Positions 13,016 to 24,143 of a stretch of 64,000 bases of DNA are shown piece after piece. Each line of letters starts with the position of its first letter. Position 1 is the first letter of the stretch. Source of the stretch: Juglans regia (Eukaryota > Streptophyta > Magnoliopsida > Fagales > Juglandaceae). The notes below the pieces were generated by a model. That model saw nothing but the letters and a program-made list of their open reading frames with translations. It searched no databases and was not told where the DNA came from. The stretch is from contig NC_049904.1 of NCBI RefSeq assembly GCF_001411555.2, forward strand, positions 21,031,370-21,095,369, written 5' to 3'. A program made the position numbers and the translations under genes.

Positions 13016-13685
13016 GAACTCCCAAAATAGTAGAAAGTCTTTGCCAAACCACTGACGCAATATCACCCACCGTAAGAACATGATTCAAATCTTCAAAACC
13101 CCCTCTCTCACTGCAATCACATTTGTTCAACGCTTTCCACATAAGAATAGAGATCTTTTTTGGCAAGGATGCATGCAAAACCTAAGAGGACCAACTCACC
13201 TCCGGAGCACGTACACGAATACAATCCCATACAGTCTTCGTTGAAAAATGCCCATCATTGTTTTTAGTCCATACTAAAATATCCTAACCTAATTTATGGG
13301 ATCCTTGATAATGGAAAATTTCATCTGCCCTCTCAATACCCACCAACCTCTCTAACTCATCAACATCCCAGCGATTCGATACCCTCAATTCACACAACTT
13401 CAACTTCGGTTCCTCAATCACATGGAGCTCATCAGCATGGGGTCTCCCCACCAGCTAATTATCAAACCAAAAATACAACTTCCCTTCTTGAACCTTCCGT
13501 TTTGAATGCTCTAAAACAGTTGGAATACAATTAATCACCATCTGCCAAAACTGTGTACCCTTCCTTGAATCAATCAAGGACACATGATTATCACCAATAT
13601 ATTTCGCACGAAAGAACCGACTCCATAAATCATCACCTGTCAAAAGCTTTCAAGCAAATTTCACAGGAAAGGAAGCTTAAACATC

Positions 13686-14089
13686 TGTTAGGCCACGTCG
13701 TTCGGCGAGGGGCTTAAAACTGAATCCCAAATATCTAGGTTGAAGTGGACGTGAGTCAAGACCGTTGCAGTCATGGGCAAGTAGAGAGCGAGAAGATCGC
13801 TGGATCAGACTGGGTCTTGTGCAGTTGAGAGTTTTACGTGTTTTTCTGTTGCATGTTATCTTTTCATTATGCTCTGTTTTTTTACGTGTTTTGCATGCTC
13901 TGTTTTATGTGTTTGATTTCCAGTTGTTTCCCTTCATTTGCGGCATTCTTGTACGTGGCTTTGCTTATTTAAGTAGCCCAAAAATTTATCAATGACAAGT
14001 AGAAAATATTCATTCAACTTGTGGTACTTTTCTCACCTGAAGAGAAAACAATTTTCGTTCGCATCAGTAATATTTGTTGGGACCTATCA
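13686..14089 (+). mobile_element. Solo LTR of a related gypsy family
   Basis: 404 bp with ends TGTTAGG...CCTATCA and an exact 5-bp TSD ACATC at 13681-13685 and 14090-14094. Start, end and TATTTAAGTAGCC core resemble the LTRs at 9810 and 12560, but the middle is diverged, so it is a sister family. No internal region remains, which fits LTR-LTR recombination after insertion into the LINE. Confidence 0.9.
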
Positions 14090-16519
14090 ACATCTTTAAA
14101 ATTCTGAAGGCCAATGCCACCTTCCTCAATTGGTTTGCACATTTTTCTCCATGAAAACGATTTCTTTTTTCCTTTCCCATCCTTCTCACCCCAGAAAAAT
14201 GTACTTAATAATCGATTAATAATTTTCAAAACTGATTTGGGAAGCTTAAGAATAGAAAGGAGATGAATGGGCAAACTTTCCAGAACATGCTTCAGTAAAA
14301 CTAGTTTACCCACAGCAGATAAACATTTCATTTTCCATCCCCCAATCTTATCACTCACCCGAGAAATGAGAGGATCTAAACGTCTTTGAGACAACTTACC
14401 AGACACAATAGAAACCCCAAGATATGTAAAAGGGAAACGACCTTCTGCAAACCCAGTGAGTCAGAGGAGTTCTCTTTTCCACCCAGGAGCAAATTGCTTG
14501 GCAAAATAAACGACCGTTTTATCCTTGTTTATACGCTGACCAATCCAAAGCTCATAAATCTCAAGCACTTTCATCAATTCAGTAACAGACTTTTTACTTC
14601 CATTAGTAAAGATGACAACATCATCAGCATAAAGAAGATGCAAAATAAGGGGTGTACCTCTTGGATGAGAGAAATTGCCAATCTTTCCACACATGAAATA
14701 CTTCTTTAATAACCAAAATAGGACTTCTTCCATAATAATAAAAAGATAAGGCGATCCCCCTGCCTCAACCCTCTACCACCCTGGAAAAAACCACGTGATG
14801 TCCCATACATCATAATAGAATACCAAGGAGAAGAAATACAATTTCTGATCAACCCACACACTGAGTCAGAGAACCCAACCATTGCCAAAACATGCAATAG
14901 AAAATCCCATTCCACCCATCATAGGCCTTAGCCATATCAATTTTAAAAATAACATTCTCACCCGTGGCCTTTTCGTTAATAAAATGAACCATTTCCTGCG
15001 TTAAATTGATATTATCAAAAATTCTCCTTCCCAAGATAAAAGCTCTACGCTCAATAGAAATCATAGAGGGTAGCAAATGAGCAAGCCAATTAACTAAAAC
15101 CTTAGTACAAATTTTATAAAAAACTGAACATAGGCTTATGGGCCTAAATTTATCAAAACCTGTCGGTTAAGGAACCTTAGGAATAAGCACCACAAAAGAA
15201 GTCGTGTAAAACCTCCGAAGAGGAACACCACGGAAAAAATCCCTTACCGCTTCCACCACCTCCTACTGAACAATCTCTCAACATGTATGATAAAACCCAG
15301 ATCCAAAGCCATCCGATCCCAGATTACTCTCAATAGGGATGCTAAAATCTGCTTGTTTAACTTCTTCTACCGTAGGTAATGCACACAAACGGAAATTTTT
15401 CTCCTCCGATATAACCTTATCAATCAACCCTCCCAACTACGGAAGCTCCACCCAAGTAGAATGCCCCAAGAACTCCGAAAAATATAAAACCACACCATCA
15501 TGAACCTCCTGAGGAGACTTTAAAACTACTCCATTTTGAAGCTTCATCTCTAAAACCTGAGACTGCTTTCTCCTTTTAAGCAAAGTATGAAAATAACAAG
15601 ATGATCCACCCACATTTGTTGAAATCGGATAGGAGACAGACCAGAAAATGTAACATTGTGAGACAAAGATATAACCATTGGTGCATGATCAGATGTAGAA
15701 CGAGGTAAATAACGCATGGATGAATCCGAGAAATAATTCAAAATATTCTTATCCATCAACGAGTGATCCAACCAGGCCCAACTACGAGCAAATCCATGTT
15801 GTCCATTACACCAAGAAAAACTCTTGCCCAGGAACTTCATTTCTATCAAGCCACAAGTATGAATCCAGGTATTAAAGTCTTCCATAGCTACCATAGATCG
15901 AAGCCTCCTACCTCTTCTTTCAGTATCATTAGCAATAATATTAAAATCCCCCGTGATTAGCCAAGGGATGTTAGAAATCCCTTCCTTCTCCAAATCTGTC
16001 CAAAGTAGTCGTCTCTACTTATAACTACATTTTGCATAAACAAAAGATACCTTGCACTCGACCAAACCATCAGAAAAAATGAGAGTAATGTGTTGATTAC
16101 TCACAGTCTGAACACTAACTCTTACCTCTTGCATCCACAAAATCCAAATCTTGCCTTCCGATACCTCATTTGAAATACAAAAATCATAATTGAGACTCTG
16201 TTTAAGAACTTCCATAGAATCATCAGTAGAAAATGGCTTAGCAATAGCAAATACTTTTGGCTTATGTTTCATAACAAGTTTCTTTAATCTGCCTCTAGAC
16301 TTACCAACCCCCCTAACATTCCAATACAAAATTGGACTAATCATAAATTTAACTTGGATGGCCCTGTAACAACCCGTTTAGTACTGCGCCCCTTCAAAAT
16401 CAAGTCTTCATCTATTTTCTTCATTTTATTCGGAACTTTTGAATTAGACAAAACATCCTTACCTAAGTGAAAGGGTTCAACCGTTTTATCACTATCCGAC
16501 AAACTAGCCAATTGTTCTT

Positions 16520-17453
16520 CTATTGCAATGTAAACAGACTCATCTTTGTTTCTTGGTCCCCACTGGACTCCCCAGGATCCCTCTCAGGAAAAATCAAAAC
16601 CCCACCTGAACTCTCCACTACATTTGCATTTAGTTCACATGTCTTCCCTACAATGGTCGAAACTGGTGGCAAATTACTTCCATTAACAGTACCATCCTTT
16701 GTATCAACAACCTGAATGTCTTTCTCATAGTCCCTATCCCAGTTCTCTAAATCAGCCAGTTGAGTATCCAAGGACTTATCGAAAACAACCTCACCTTCCA
16801 TATTACTCAATTCTGCCCCTTCCGACACAGCGATCACTTCCTCAACCCTTATCTAATCCAAAGAGTTACAATCATTCAGAACCACCACATCATCAACCTT
16901 CCCCTCCTCTTCCTTGGAATCAGACAGGCCAGTATCTGCCATAGGCTTCTGCACCACTCTATATTCCTGTCTCACGATCTGCTTCTCCTTATCCTTTCAA
17001 ATTTTCCCTTTCTTGCATGTCTTAACATTATGCCCTTGTTTTTTGCAATGAATACAAAACACTGGAAGGGTTTCATATAGAACCTCCTGAAAAAGTCTTA
17101 AAGGACTAGAAGGTGCACCGTTCCAGAAATACATTAGAGGCGTCTGCACTGCATCCAACTCCAGACACACCCTCGCACCATATGTTCGCGTTGCACATCT
17201 CGTAGAATTATCGCTTCGAACAAATTTACCAATAGGATCCGTGAGGATACATAGGATAGAAGACTGGTAAAAGTTTGGAGCCAATCCTGGAAGAAATACC
17301 CCAACCAGAACAACTGAGGGTTCCTCCTCTTCATCAAAATCCAGAGTCCAGTGAAACGGCTTATAAGGAGCACCATCTATATCACAGGCCTCTCTCGAAT
17401 AAGCTTTATTGAAATCCTCCTCCGTCGTAAGACAAACAAATACATTACGGTGC
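16520..17453 (-). pseudogene. LINE ORF1 fragment with CCHC zinc knuckle
   Basis: The minus strand encodes a DUF4283-like stretch (around 17453-17140, DIDGAPYKPFHWTLDF) then a zf-CCHC_4 type knuckle CIHCKKQGHNVKTC near 17000-17045. An acidic linker (16520-16837) precedes ORF2. The frame is broken by stops between knuckle and linker. The N-terminus is absent. In plant L1 elements this protein binds RNA; this copy cannot be functional. Confidence 0.75.
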
Positions 17454-17455
17454 TT

Positions 17456-17690
17456 TTATTTTTTTATTCACAAATACTATTCATTATTCTTTTAAACATG
17501 TATGTTTCATCATCTTATAATATAATGAAGAGTACTGCTATATACAATTTTATGGTGTGCAAGCTCCGCACATTTCGTTTAGAAAAAAGTAGGGTCCATC
17601 ATTAGCAAAAATAATTTTTTCATGTCAGTCTCAGAATATTCATTTTTTTCAAAAAGTGTCTACGAAGCTTACACCTTGAAACTGCTGATC
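17456..17690 (+). repeat. Dispersed repeat, copy 1
   Basis: About 225 bp are closely similar to 56232-56465, including AATACTATTCATTATTC, TTTCATCATCTTATAATAT and GTAGGGTCCATCATTAGC. Non-coding. It abuts the truncated 5' end of the LINE. Class unknown; probably a MITE or LTR piece. Confidence 0.7.
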
Positions 17691-18290
17691 TATCACGCTG
17701 CTGCCACACGTTTCCAGACTTCTATCTCTCTCTCATTCTCTCTTCGTCTTCGTTGCTCTCTCTCTCTCTCTCTCTCTCTCTCCCTATCGTTGCCTCCTTC
17801 TCTCTCCATCTTTGTCCCTCTTTGTCTCTCTCTATCTCTCTAGTCCCTCCCTCTATCCTCTAACTTTGAGCCCAGACCATCATTCACCTCCCCTCTTCCC
17901 TCACGGGCCACCCTTACGCTGAAAGCCCCTTCCCCAGTCACACCTACATACGGTACAAAGACCCACCCACTTAAACCTTCACCCACTTTTGAAACAGAAA
18001 CCACCGACACTCCAGCCACCCGATCACCACCCCGTGGTGCTCCTCTCCATCCGGCATCGCAACAATGAGCCCCCCTTCTCTCTCTCTCTCGGTCTTTGTC
18101 CACCTCACTCTCTCCTCCTCTCTCGTGCCCTTTATCTTCCTCTGTCTTTGCCACACACACACACATACACATCCTCTTTCCCTATCTGCTTGAGACACCA
18201 CCTAGGAACCACTGTGCCTTTAGCTAACGGGAACAACCACAAGAAGCAGCGAAGACTTTCTACAAGTAGTAATAAAGTAAAATAAGGCTG
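17691..18290. repeat. CT-rich low-complexity tract with microsatellites
   Basis: (CT)n runs at about 17757-17783 and 17800-17842, more at 18070-18120, and (CA)n around 18152-18172. Open frames on both strands overlap and are compositionally biased, so no gene is called. Confidence 0.75.
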
Positions 18291-18465
18291 AGACCGACTT
18301 CAATTTTCTATCTAAATTAGATAATTTACTATAGATTGAGAAAAATAAGCAACTATTACTATTGAGGTGGAATTCATAATACTTGAAAAGCTCATATAGA
18401 TGACATTACTATTGAGATGGGAAAGCTATATATTACACCATGATTCAATTTATAACTAATTATGT

Positions 18466-19212
18466 TAGGACTGTTCATCCGGGCTTTATTTTTTCCTGGC
18501 CAGTCCTGAATTGGGAAATCAGATTCCGGTTCCAAGTTGCAAAACCCGAGTACACCATGTACCTCATTTTTTTTTTTTTTTTAGTTCACCTATTTTTGCA
18601 ACCCAAAACAGCAGATGTTGGTCTCCCAATTACGAGAATATATCTTAGCAAAATTAATACGCAGAACTGCAATAATAATAAACATACTTCATTGTGGTGG
18701 GTGAAGTGGTTGGTGAAAATGGTAATGGCAATTGAACCCATGATAGCATCAACAAGGCCATAAGCACAATTGGAGAGGGAATTATGATCCACCCAAACGT
18801 GACTCGAGCCGAAGATGGAAATGGCACCATCAGCCATAGTCCTCCACCCAAAGAGTCCAAAGTGACTCGGGGAGCTCCTCACCCTGGCATGCCCAGTAGG
18901 CTTGTAGTCATGGATGTGCAGGCTGTGAATGATGACATTGGTAACAAACTGGATGGTGATGCATGCTCCATTCGCAATGTGGACATTGGTCCCACGACCA
19001 TCAATGGTCTTGAAGCTGTTCATGAGGAGCTCCTACTTCAATTGTATCACCATGTCCCGCTTGAACACAATCTAGAGAGGCTCTTCCTGGAAAAAGGTAC
19101 CGGGTTGTAAACCTGGGTTCTGGACCTGATCTGACTCGGCCCGAGTTTGAAATCCGAGTTCCGGTCCGAGTATATCCGAGTTTTTGGGCCGGAATTTAGA
19201 TGAACAGTCCTA
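18466..19212. mobile_element. hAT-like element carrying a pectate lyase exon (Pack-type)
   Basis: Terminal inverted repeats TAGGACTGTTCATC (18466) and GATGAACAGTCCTA (ends 19212) match exactly over 14 bases. Flanks are AATTATGT (18458-18465) and GATTATGT (19213-19220), an 8-bp TSD with one mismatch, the hAT signature. Subterminal parts repeat C/G-rich words (CCGAGTTT, CCGAGTTCCGG, GGGCCGG), as in hAT elements. No transposase is present, so it would depend on one in trans. The interior is a pectate lyase exon on the minus strand. Confidence 0.88.
18688..19086 (-). pseudogene. Captured pectate lyase exon (PLL family)
   Basis: Pectate lyases cleave de-esterified pectin in the cell wall. The minus strand reads through family blocks: [31 protein letters not shown], a segment with [56 protein letters not shown] and [11 protein letters not shown]. 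It is preceded by an acceptor-like TTTTTCCAG and followed by GTATGTTT, so a whole genomic exon with scraps of both introns was taken. TAG stops replace the Trp after EEPL and a residue after IQLK. CAYGLVD has Tyr where the family has a conserved Asp. There is no signal peptide or other exon, so no enzyme can be made. Confidence 0.88.
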
Positions 19213-19691
19213 GATTATGTTGACGCGACATTATCCATTATTTTTTTAATATTAATATAAAAGTTAGATAAATAATGGTGATACATCCACTTAGTGATAT
19301 GAAGAATGAGCTACAGGAATCTGAAAAGAACTCCATCTAATAAATAGACTTTGTACAAGCTGATGATCTTAAGGTTCTATTGTCATATTCTTTCCTCTTT
19401 CACACGTCTACTAGAATTCTCAAGGAAATTGTTTTCCATACTCCGTTGACTCTGACAACGCAAGAGATGATAGCATGGAATGATTATTTGTTTATTCTCT
19501 TGCTTCGCATATACAGTGGTATCGAAGAATGGATTAGTTTAAAATATTATATGTATTCCACACTGTTTTAATTCCTACTTTTCCGTTAAAGCAACTAGTA
19601 AACTTCTAAGCTTTTATAACCAGACCCAATTGCCCTGTTTTTGTTACGCTCATAAAGCTCACCAGCCACCAAAACCCAACGTATACTTTAA

Positions 19692-19895
19692 CCGTTTAGA
19701 TTAATAACACTTCTAGCTTATTTCATTTCATTACTATAATTTTTTTAAATTTTTATATAAAATATAATAAAAAATTTAATTTTTTTAAATCTCAAAATAA
19801 TAATAATAATATTAAAAATAATATTTTAATAATACTTTATTCAACTTATCTAAAATTATCTAATATCATTTCATCTCATCTCACTATTCAAACTC
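19692..19895. mobile_element. MITE copy 1
   Basis: It shares the family order: GTTTaGATTa end, TCATTTCATT, AAAATATAATAAA, CAAAATAATAATAATATTAAAA, then ATCTCATCTCACTATTCAAAC. AT-rich, non-coding, about 200 bp. Confidence 0.7.
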
Positions 19896-21830
19896 AGTCT
19901 GAAATCCAACTTGCCTATTCCGAAAGTCCACGGCTTACTACTCTTCCGTTGCACTTATTAGTCTGATAAGACCAAGAGAGAATCGATGGCACGAAGACAT
20001 TGACCATATCTCAAAAGGTTAAAATCGTAAAAAATATATATATTTAATTATTTATATTTTATATTTGACATGTATGGGTCAGATTCTCATTCAATAACTG
20101 GACTGAACATATAAAATATTTAATTAATGGAGTGCAGCATGAACCAAAATTAGAACTTAGGACTCTGTTTTGATAGCTACCATATTGAAAAAACTACTTA
20201 TGCTATCAATTTAAACATTTTAGATAAATGATAATCTAACAATCACATCCACATTGCATTTATATTTTCTAATAGATTGAAATAGGAAAAAATGGAATAT
20301 GAAAAATTGGGAAATTAAGAAGTTAATGGAATAAAGTATAATGGAAATGAATTAAATCTTTCTTATTTAGATATTTTTAGGAAATAAAAGAAAATGAAAC
20401 TTAATCGAGAATAATAATGAATGAAATGAATATTTTGACATTAGATTAATATGAATTTCTTAAATTTTTCTGTTTTTTCCTTATTTGTACATTTTCTTTT
20501 TTGAGATGAGCTTTCACAGATCATCTTCACTTGATAACTTTCAAGATGGACTTTCAAATATATTTTCTCTTGATAATTCGATCAATATACAACCCTTTTG
20601 CAATCAAACAATAATTAAAGTTATTATGGATTCATTTTAATTATTTCTCACTCCGCCCACCAAAATGAAACCTTAATTAATGAAACAGATGGATGAGTCA
20701 AAGAACTGACATAATTTTATATGATACGTTAAATTTATTTTACAATAAAAACAGATGTTACGTCAGTAATTTATAGATTTATTTTTATGAAATATCTTCG
20801 TGATCAATGTTAAAAGAATTTATATAAGACTCAAATGGTCCAAGTACTATCCGCAACTTAAAAGGGATCTCATTGTAACATCTCCAACCTCAATATTTTG
20901 TTGTGCACTTATTGTCAGAATTCATTATTGAATCACTTCAAATTTCATTGGGCGTACGTAATGTCCCATATAAAAATTATACACCTCTAGCTGTAGTATC
21001 TATAATATTCATAAAAAGAGTCAAATACCAATACTCTTTTTATATAAAGTGATATGACATATTTTATGATCAGTGTTAATTATGTTTAGTATGTCAATAA
21101 AGAGGCTTAAAAACATATTTATTCATCAAGATTTGAAGTTTTGGTGTGCTAATTTGGGTTCATCAGGCTACCCAACTGTAAGCATATTGCATCTTTGCAA
21201 TTTTCACTTATTTTTTAAGAGAGAGGATTGAAAAGTCTACGCCCTCCTATCTTAATCGGTGGGCTTTTGCTAGACTGAGGTCGATTAAACAGATTCGGGC
21301 CCTCAGGTCTCATAATGAATATTGGTGGGCTGACACGTGGATCACATAAGGCCTGAATCTTTAAAATTTACATTCGGGGCAGGCACTGTTTAGGACTCTA
21401 GAGGACATAGCAGATCTAGAAATTTATATATAAAGGGGCAAATTATAATTAAGATATTAAAAATATTTTTATATATTCTCATAATTCCTATATATGTAGG
21501 TGAACCGTGAAATAATTTCTGTCAAGATTTTTTAGTCCCGCCTCTGCATGCCCTTAATCTATATATATATACACACACACGGGAACGGCCCCAGGTGCGT
21601 TGGCTCCGGGGTGCACCTGACATAATAATTTAAATAAAAAAAATAAAAAAATCAGTAACTTATTTGTCTGGAAAAAGAAAATACAAAGTTAAAGAAAGAC
21701 AAAAAATTAAGATTAAAAAAAAAAATCTAAATTTCAGCAAAATATGAGTATTGGTCTGCATCCATATTATATGAGTACACTGTCAGAACAAAAAAAACAT
21801 AAAAAAGAGACGTCAATTCATGTGCGTCGT

Positions 21831-22008
21831 GGGGCTATTAAGGATTTTTTGATAAAACATGATCTTTCATTAAATTCTACAAGGGAGTTATACATTAAAT
21901 GATCGAGGGTCTTAAGGACTTTTTGGTAAAACATGATCCTTCATTAAATTCTACAAGGGAGCTACACGTTAAATGGTAAAGGGTTTAAAGAGCCTTTTGC
22001 TAAAACAA
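21831..22008 (+). repeat. Tandem repeat, unit about 76 bp, two full copies and a partial
   Basis: Both units read (C/T)TTAAGGA-TTTTTtGaTAAAACATGAT, then TTCATTAAATTCTACAAGGGAG, then a variable end. A third partial unit carries CCTTTTGCTAAAACA. Non-coding. Confidence 0.7.
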
Positions 22009-22104
22009 AACTTAACGAACTTAACGAAAAAAATAAGAAAAGTTAACGGAAGAAAAACAATAAAAGTTATTATTCACAGTTAGATAGCCACTTATTATAA
22101 AAGA

Positions 22105-22135
<31 letters not shown>

Positions 22136-23377
22136 GCGAAAGAATATTTAGAAAGTAAGTAAACTTGAACTTTTGTTCTTCTACTCTTTCACCGATTAAA
22201 CTTCATTGATAATAAGTACATAGAGCTATATTCTGCATTGGTACAATTTAGAACTACTATTTTGGCAGTTTGACTAATTATATTAACATGAGGCCAGGAT
22301 GACACTTAATTGGTCGAACTACATGGCAAGATGCCAATTAAGAACCCTATCCACCTCATGTCACGGGAGAATAATTAGTGGTCAGCAATTAATGGCACTT
22401 AATTATGGCAAATTGGGAATAATGCCAATTTTGGACGAATGGCGTTAACTTAGTTAACGGAAAAATAATAAAAACCGTTAAAAACAAGATTTTCTATTTG
22501 ATAGTCACTTTATATATATAAAGATAAAGACATATATATATATATATATAAGGGTTTCATAACATGAAACTTTCACATTACTAATTATACGACTCTAATT
22601 AATTATTATTAACGTTTAAAGAAAAGGAAAAGCCTTTCACTTGGAAAAATTACTAATGTCCCATGCACTTTTGTCGGTGGATGAAAGTGGTGGAGTGGCC
22701 ATTAAATAGAAATGTGTTTGGACAAGAAAAATTATCTCGAACATGTTTAATTAGATTGAAAATAGAGTAAAACTCTGCAAACCTAAATTAGTATAATTTT
22801 CACTATCTAGCTAGACATTTCTAACCCCAAAACTGTTTTTTTTTTTTTTTTTTTTCCATATCATTCTCTTTATGTTTTGATGATGATCTATTGTGTAGTA
22901 AAAAAAAGTAATAATTTCAGCTGTTAAACACATGAACAAATTCTATGGATTCAATTCAATGATAGGATGGAAATGTTTTTGAGAGATGAAAATCCTCTTT
23001 AAAGTTTCAAGCAAGTTTAGATCATTTTTTTTTTTACTGAAAAAGATGAATCCTGCATCTCTGTGTTACTGAAAAAGTTTAGATATTGCTATATATCTGT
23101 GTTGATGAAACATTACTGCATCTCGAGAAATGAGAAACAATTTGGACTAATATCCTTTGATGCCAAAACGATAACCAAGAAACCTCCGTCCATGCTCTCA
23201 GAAGCAAAACATTAACACAACCAATTACTCGGAAGGTGTTTGCAAGACGGTAATCTCATGCATGCATTTGGGACTTCATGATCATCATTGGGGAGGTCCT
23301 AGGTAAGCTCGCTAATGCCATTGTTAGTGTATGTGGCTGGTACATCAGGTAGCTAGCTCTACTAAGATTTTCTGCTG

Positions 23378-23598
23378 GTGCTGGGCTTCTTGACATGCCT
23401 ATGTCATGAGTATGTACTTGATGAAGAGGTCGCTACAGGTACGGTTGATGGCAATGTTCGTGCTAAGGTGGCCGGTGCCCTTCGCATAGTCACCAAGGGG
23501 AAGAGTCTGGTGCTATATATCTCCACATACATGCTTAAACCTAGCTTCTCTCATCCAAACGAATTCTTTCTCTCCGACCGATCTAAAGTGCATCGCGA
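23378..23598 (+). other. Unrecognised open stretch next to the gypsy insertion
   Basis: An open frame enters the LTR at 23599. The part outside the LTR (begins MLGFLTCLCHEYV) has ordinary composition but matches no family I know. If the gypsy element is removed, the frame could continue after 29192 for a short distance. It may be chance or a fragment of an unidentified gene. Confidence 0.2.
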
Positions 23599-24132
23599 TG
23601 TAACACCCCAGATTTATAATAGAAAGCACACAAAGAAACTCCCTTGAAGGGGCGCCTCCAGGAAGAGATGAGAGAGTAGGGAAAGAGAAGAGAGGGGGGA
23701 AAAGTTAGGTTTTCATATATGTTTTTCGATAAAACCCTTTCTGCAGCTACAATACCTTTATAACAGACTCCTACAGCAAAATAAGGAAAAGGCCTCAGCC
23801 TTGTACAAACTGGACTCTAACTGTAAGCAATACAATAAGCAAATAAAAAGAAAAGAATAAAGCCCCACAGCCATGGGCTTCCCTGCAGCCCATTACTCCG
23901 GTTCTCTACTCATAGCCCCTTCGTGAATGGCCCTGGCCCGAAGTCTAGCCCATGTGCTTCTTCCCACAGAAGCAGAAGCCTAAGCCAAACTGAAGTGAAC
24001 ACTTCAGTTCAGTAGTTCCTTCGTGTCCCGATAGCTCCCTGCACGTGGGTTAGGGTTGCAACCCTAACCCTTCCCTGCTGCCGCCACTCTTATTTCCACC
24101 GCCTGAAGGAGCTCCAACAAAGGTTTGTTACA
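23599..24132 (-). repeat. 3' LTR of the chromovirus
   Basis: 534 bp, same length as its partner at 28654-29187. It ends next to the polypurine tract. AACCCTAACC-type words and an AATAAA-like element (about 23845-23860) are shared by both LTRs. Confidence 0.92.
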
Positions 24133-24143
24133 TACCCTCCCCC

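Larger units (their letters stand above)
9372..16344 (-). pseudogene. LINE ORF2 relic: endonuclease, reverse transcriptase, zf-RVT, RNase H
   Basis: The frame opens at 16344 with an endonuclease start (YWNVRGVGKSRGRLKK) and carries the EN motifs TGDFNIIAN and SDHAPMVIS near 15690-15960. The RT core is split over frames between about 15080 and 14460: FILGRRIFDNI, FKIDMAKAYDG, GLRQGDR and the catalytic YADDVVIF. The thumb region lies at 14095-14406. After the solo LTR the zf-RVT part is at 13016-13680 (FFRAKYIGDNHVS), and after the gypsy element at 9500-9809. An RNase H start (DRSSVGNPGSLGVGGVI) lies around 9390-9450. Several stops and frameshifts make it non-functional. Confidence 0.85.
9170..17455 (-). 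mobile_element. L1-type LINE, interrupted by two LTR insertions
   Basis: Read on the minus strand, the order is ORF1 with DUF4283-like region and CCHC knuckle (right), APE-type endonuclease, reverse transcriptase, zf-RVT region and the start of an RNase H domain (left). This is the usual plant L1 order. The 3' end near 9170 is followed on the plus strand by a T-rich TTTGTTTTTT, compatible with a short poly(A) tail. The 5' part of ORF1 is missing near 17455, where a separate dispersed repeat begins. A gypsy element (9810-13015) and a solo LTR (13686-14089) split the 3' half, so the LINE is older than both. No target-site duplication could be matched. Confidence 0.85.
19221..23377. other. AT-rich intergenic region, no gene seen
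   Basis: No coding homology, RNA gene or transposase was recognised in about 4.2 kb. It contains a MITE (19692-19895), a roughly 76-bp tandem repeat (21831-22008), (AT)n at 22105-22131, and two diverged similar stretches sharing GTTAACGGAA, around 22040-22090 and 22450-22515. Confidence 0.6.

Noticed and set aside
16699..17080. Plus-strand frames of 80-106 codons
   Set aside because: Antisense shadows of LINE ORF1.
17840..18285. Open frames of about 100 codons on both strands
   Set aside because: They run through CT/GA microsatellite sequence, are Arg/Ser/Leu-rich and show no homology.
18784..19110. Plus-strand frame of 108 codons
   Set aside because: Antisense shadow of the captured pectate lyase exon.
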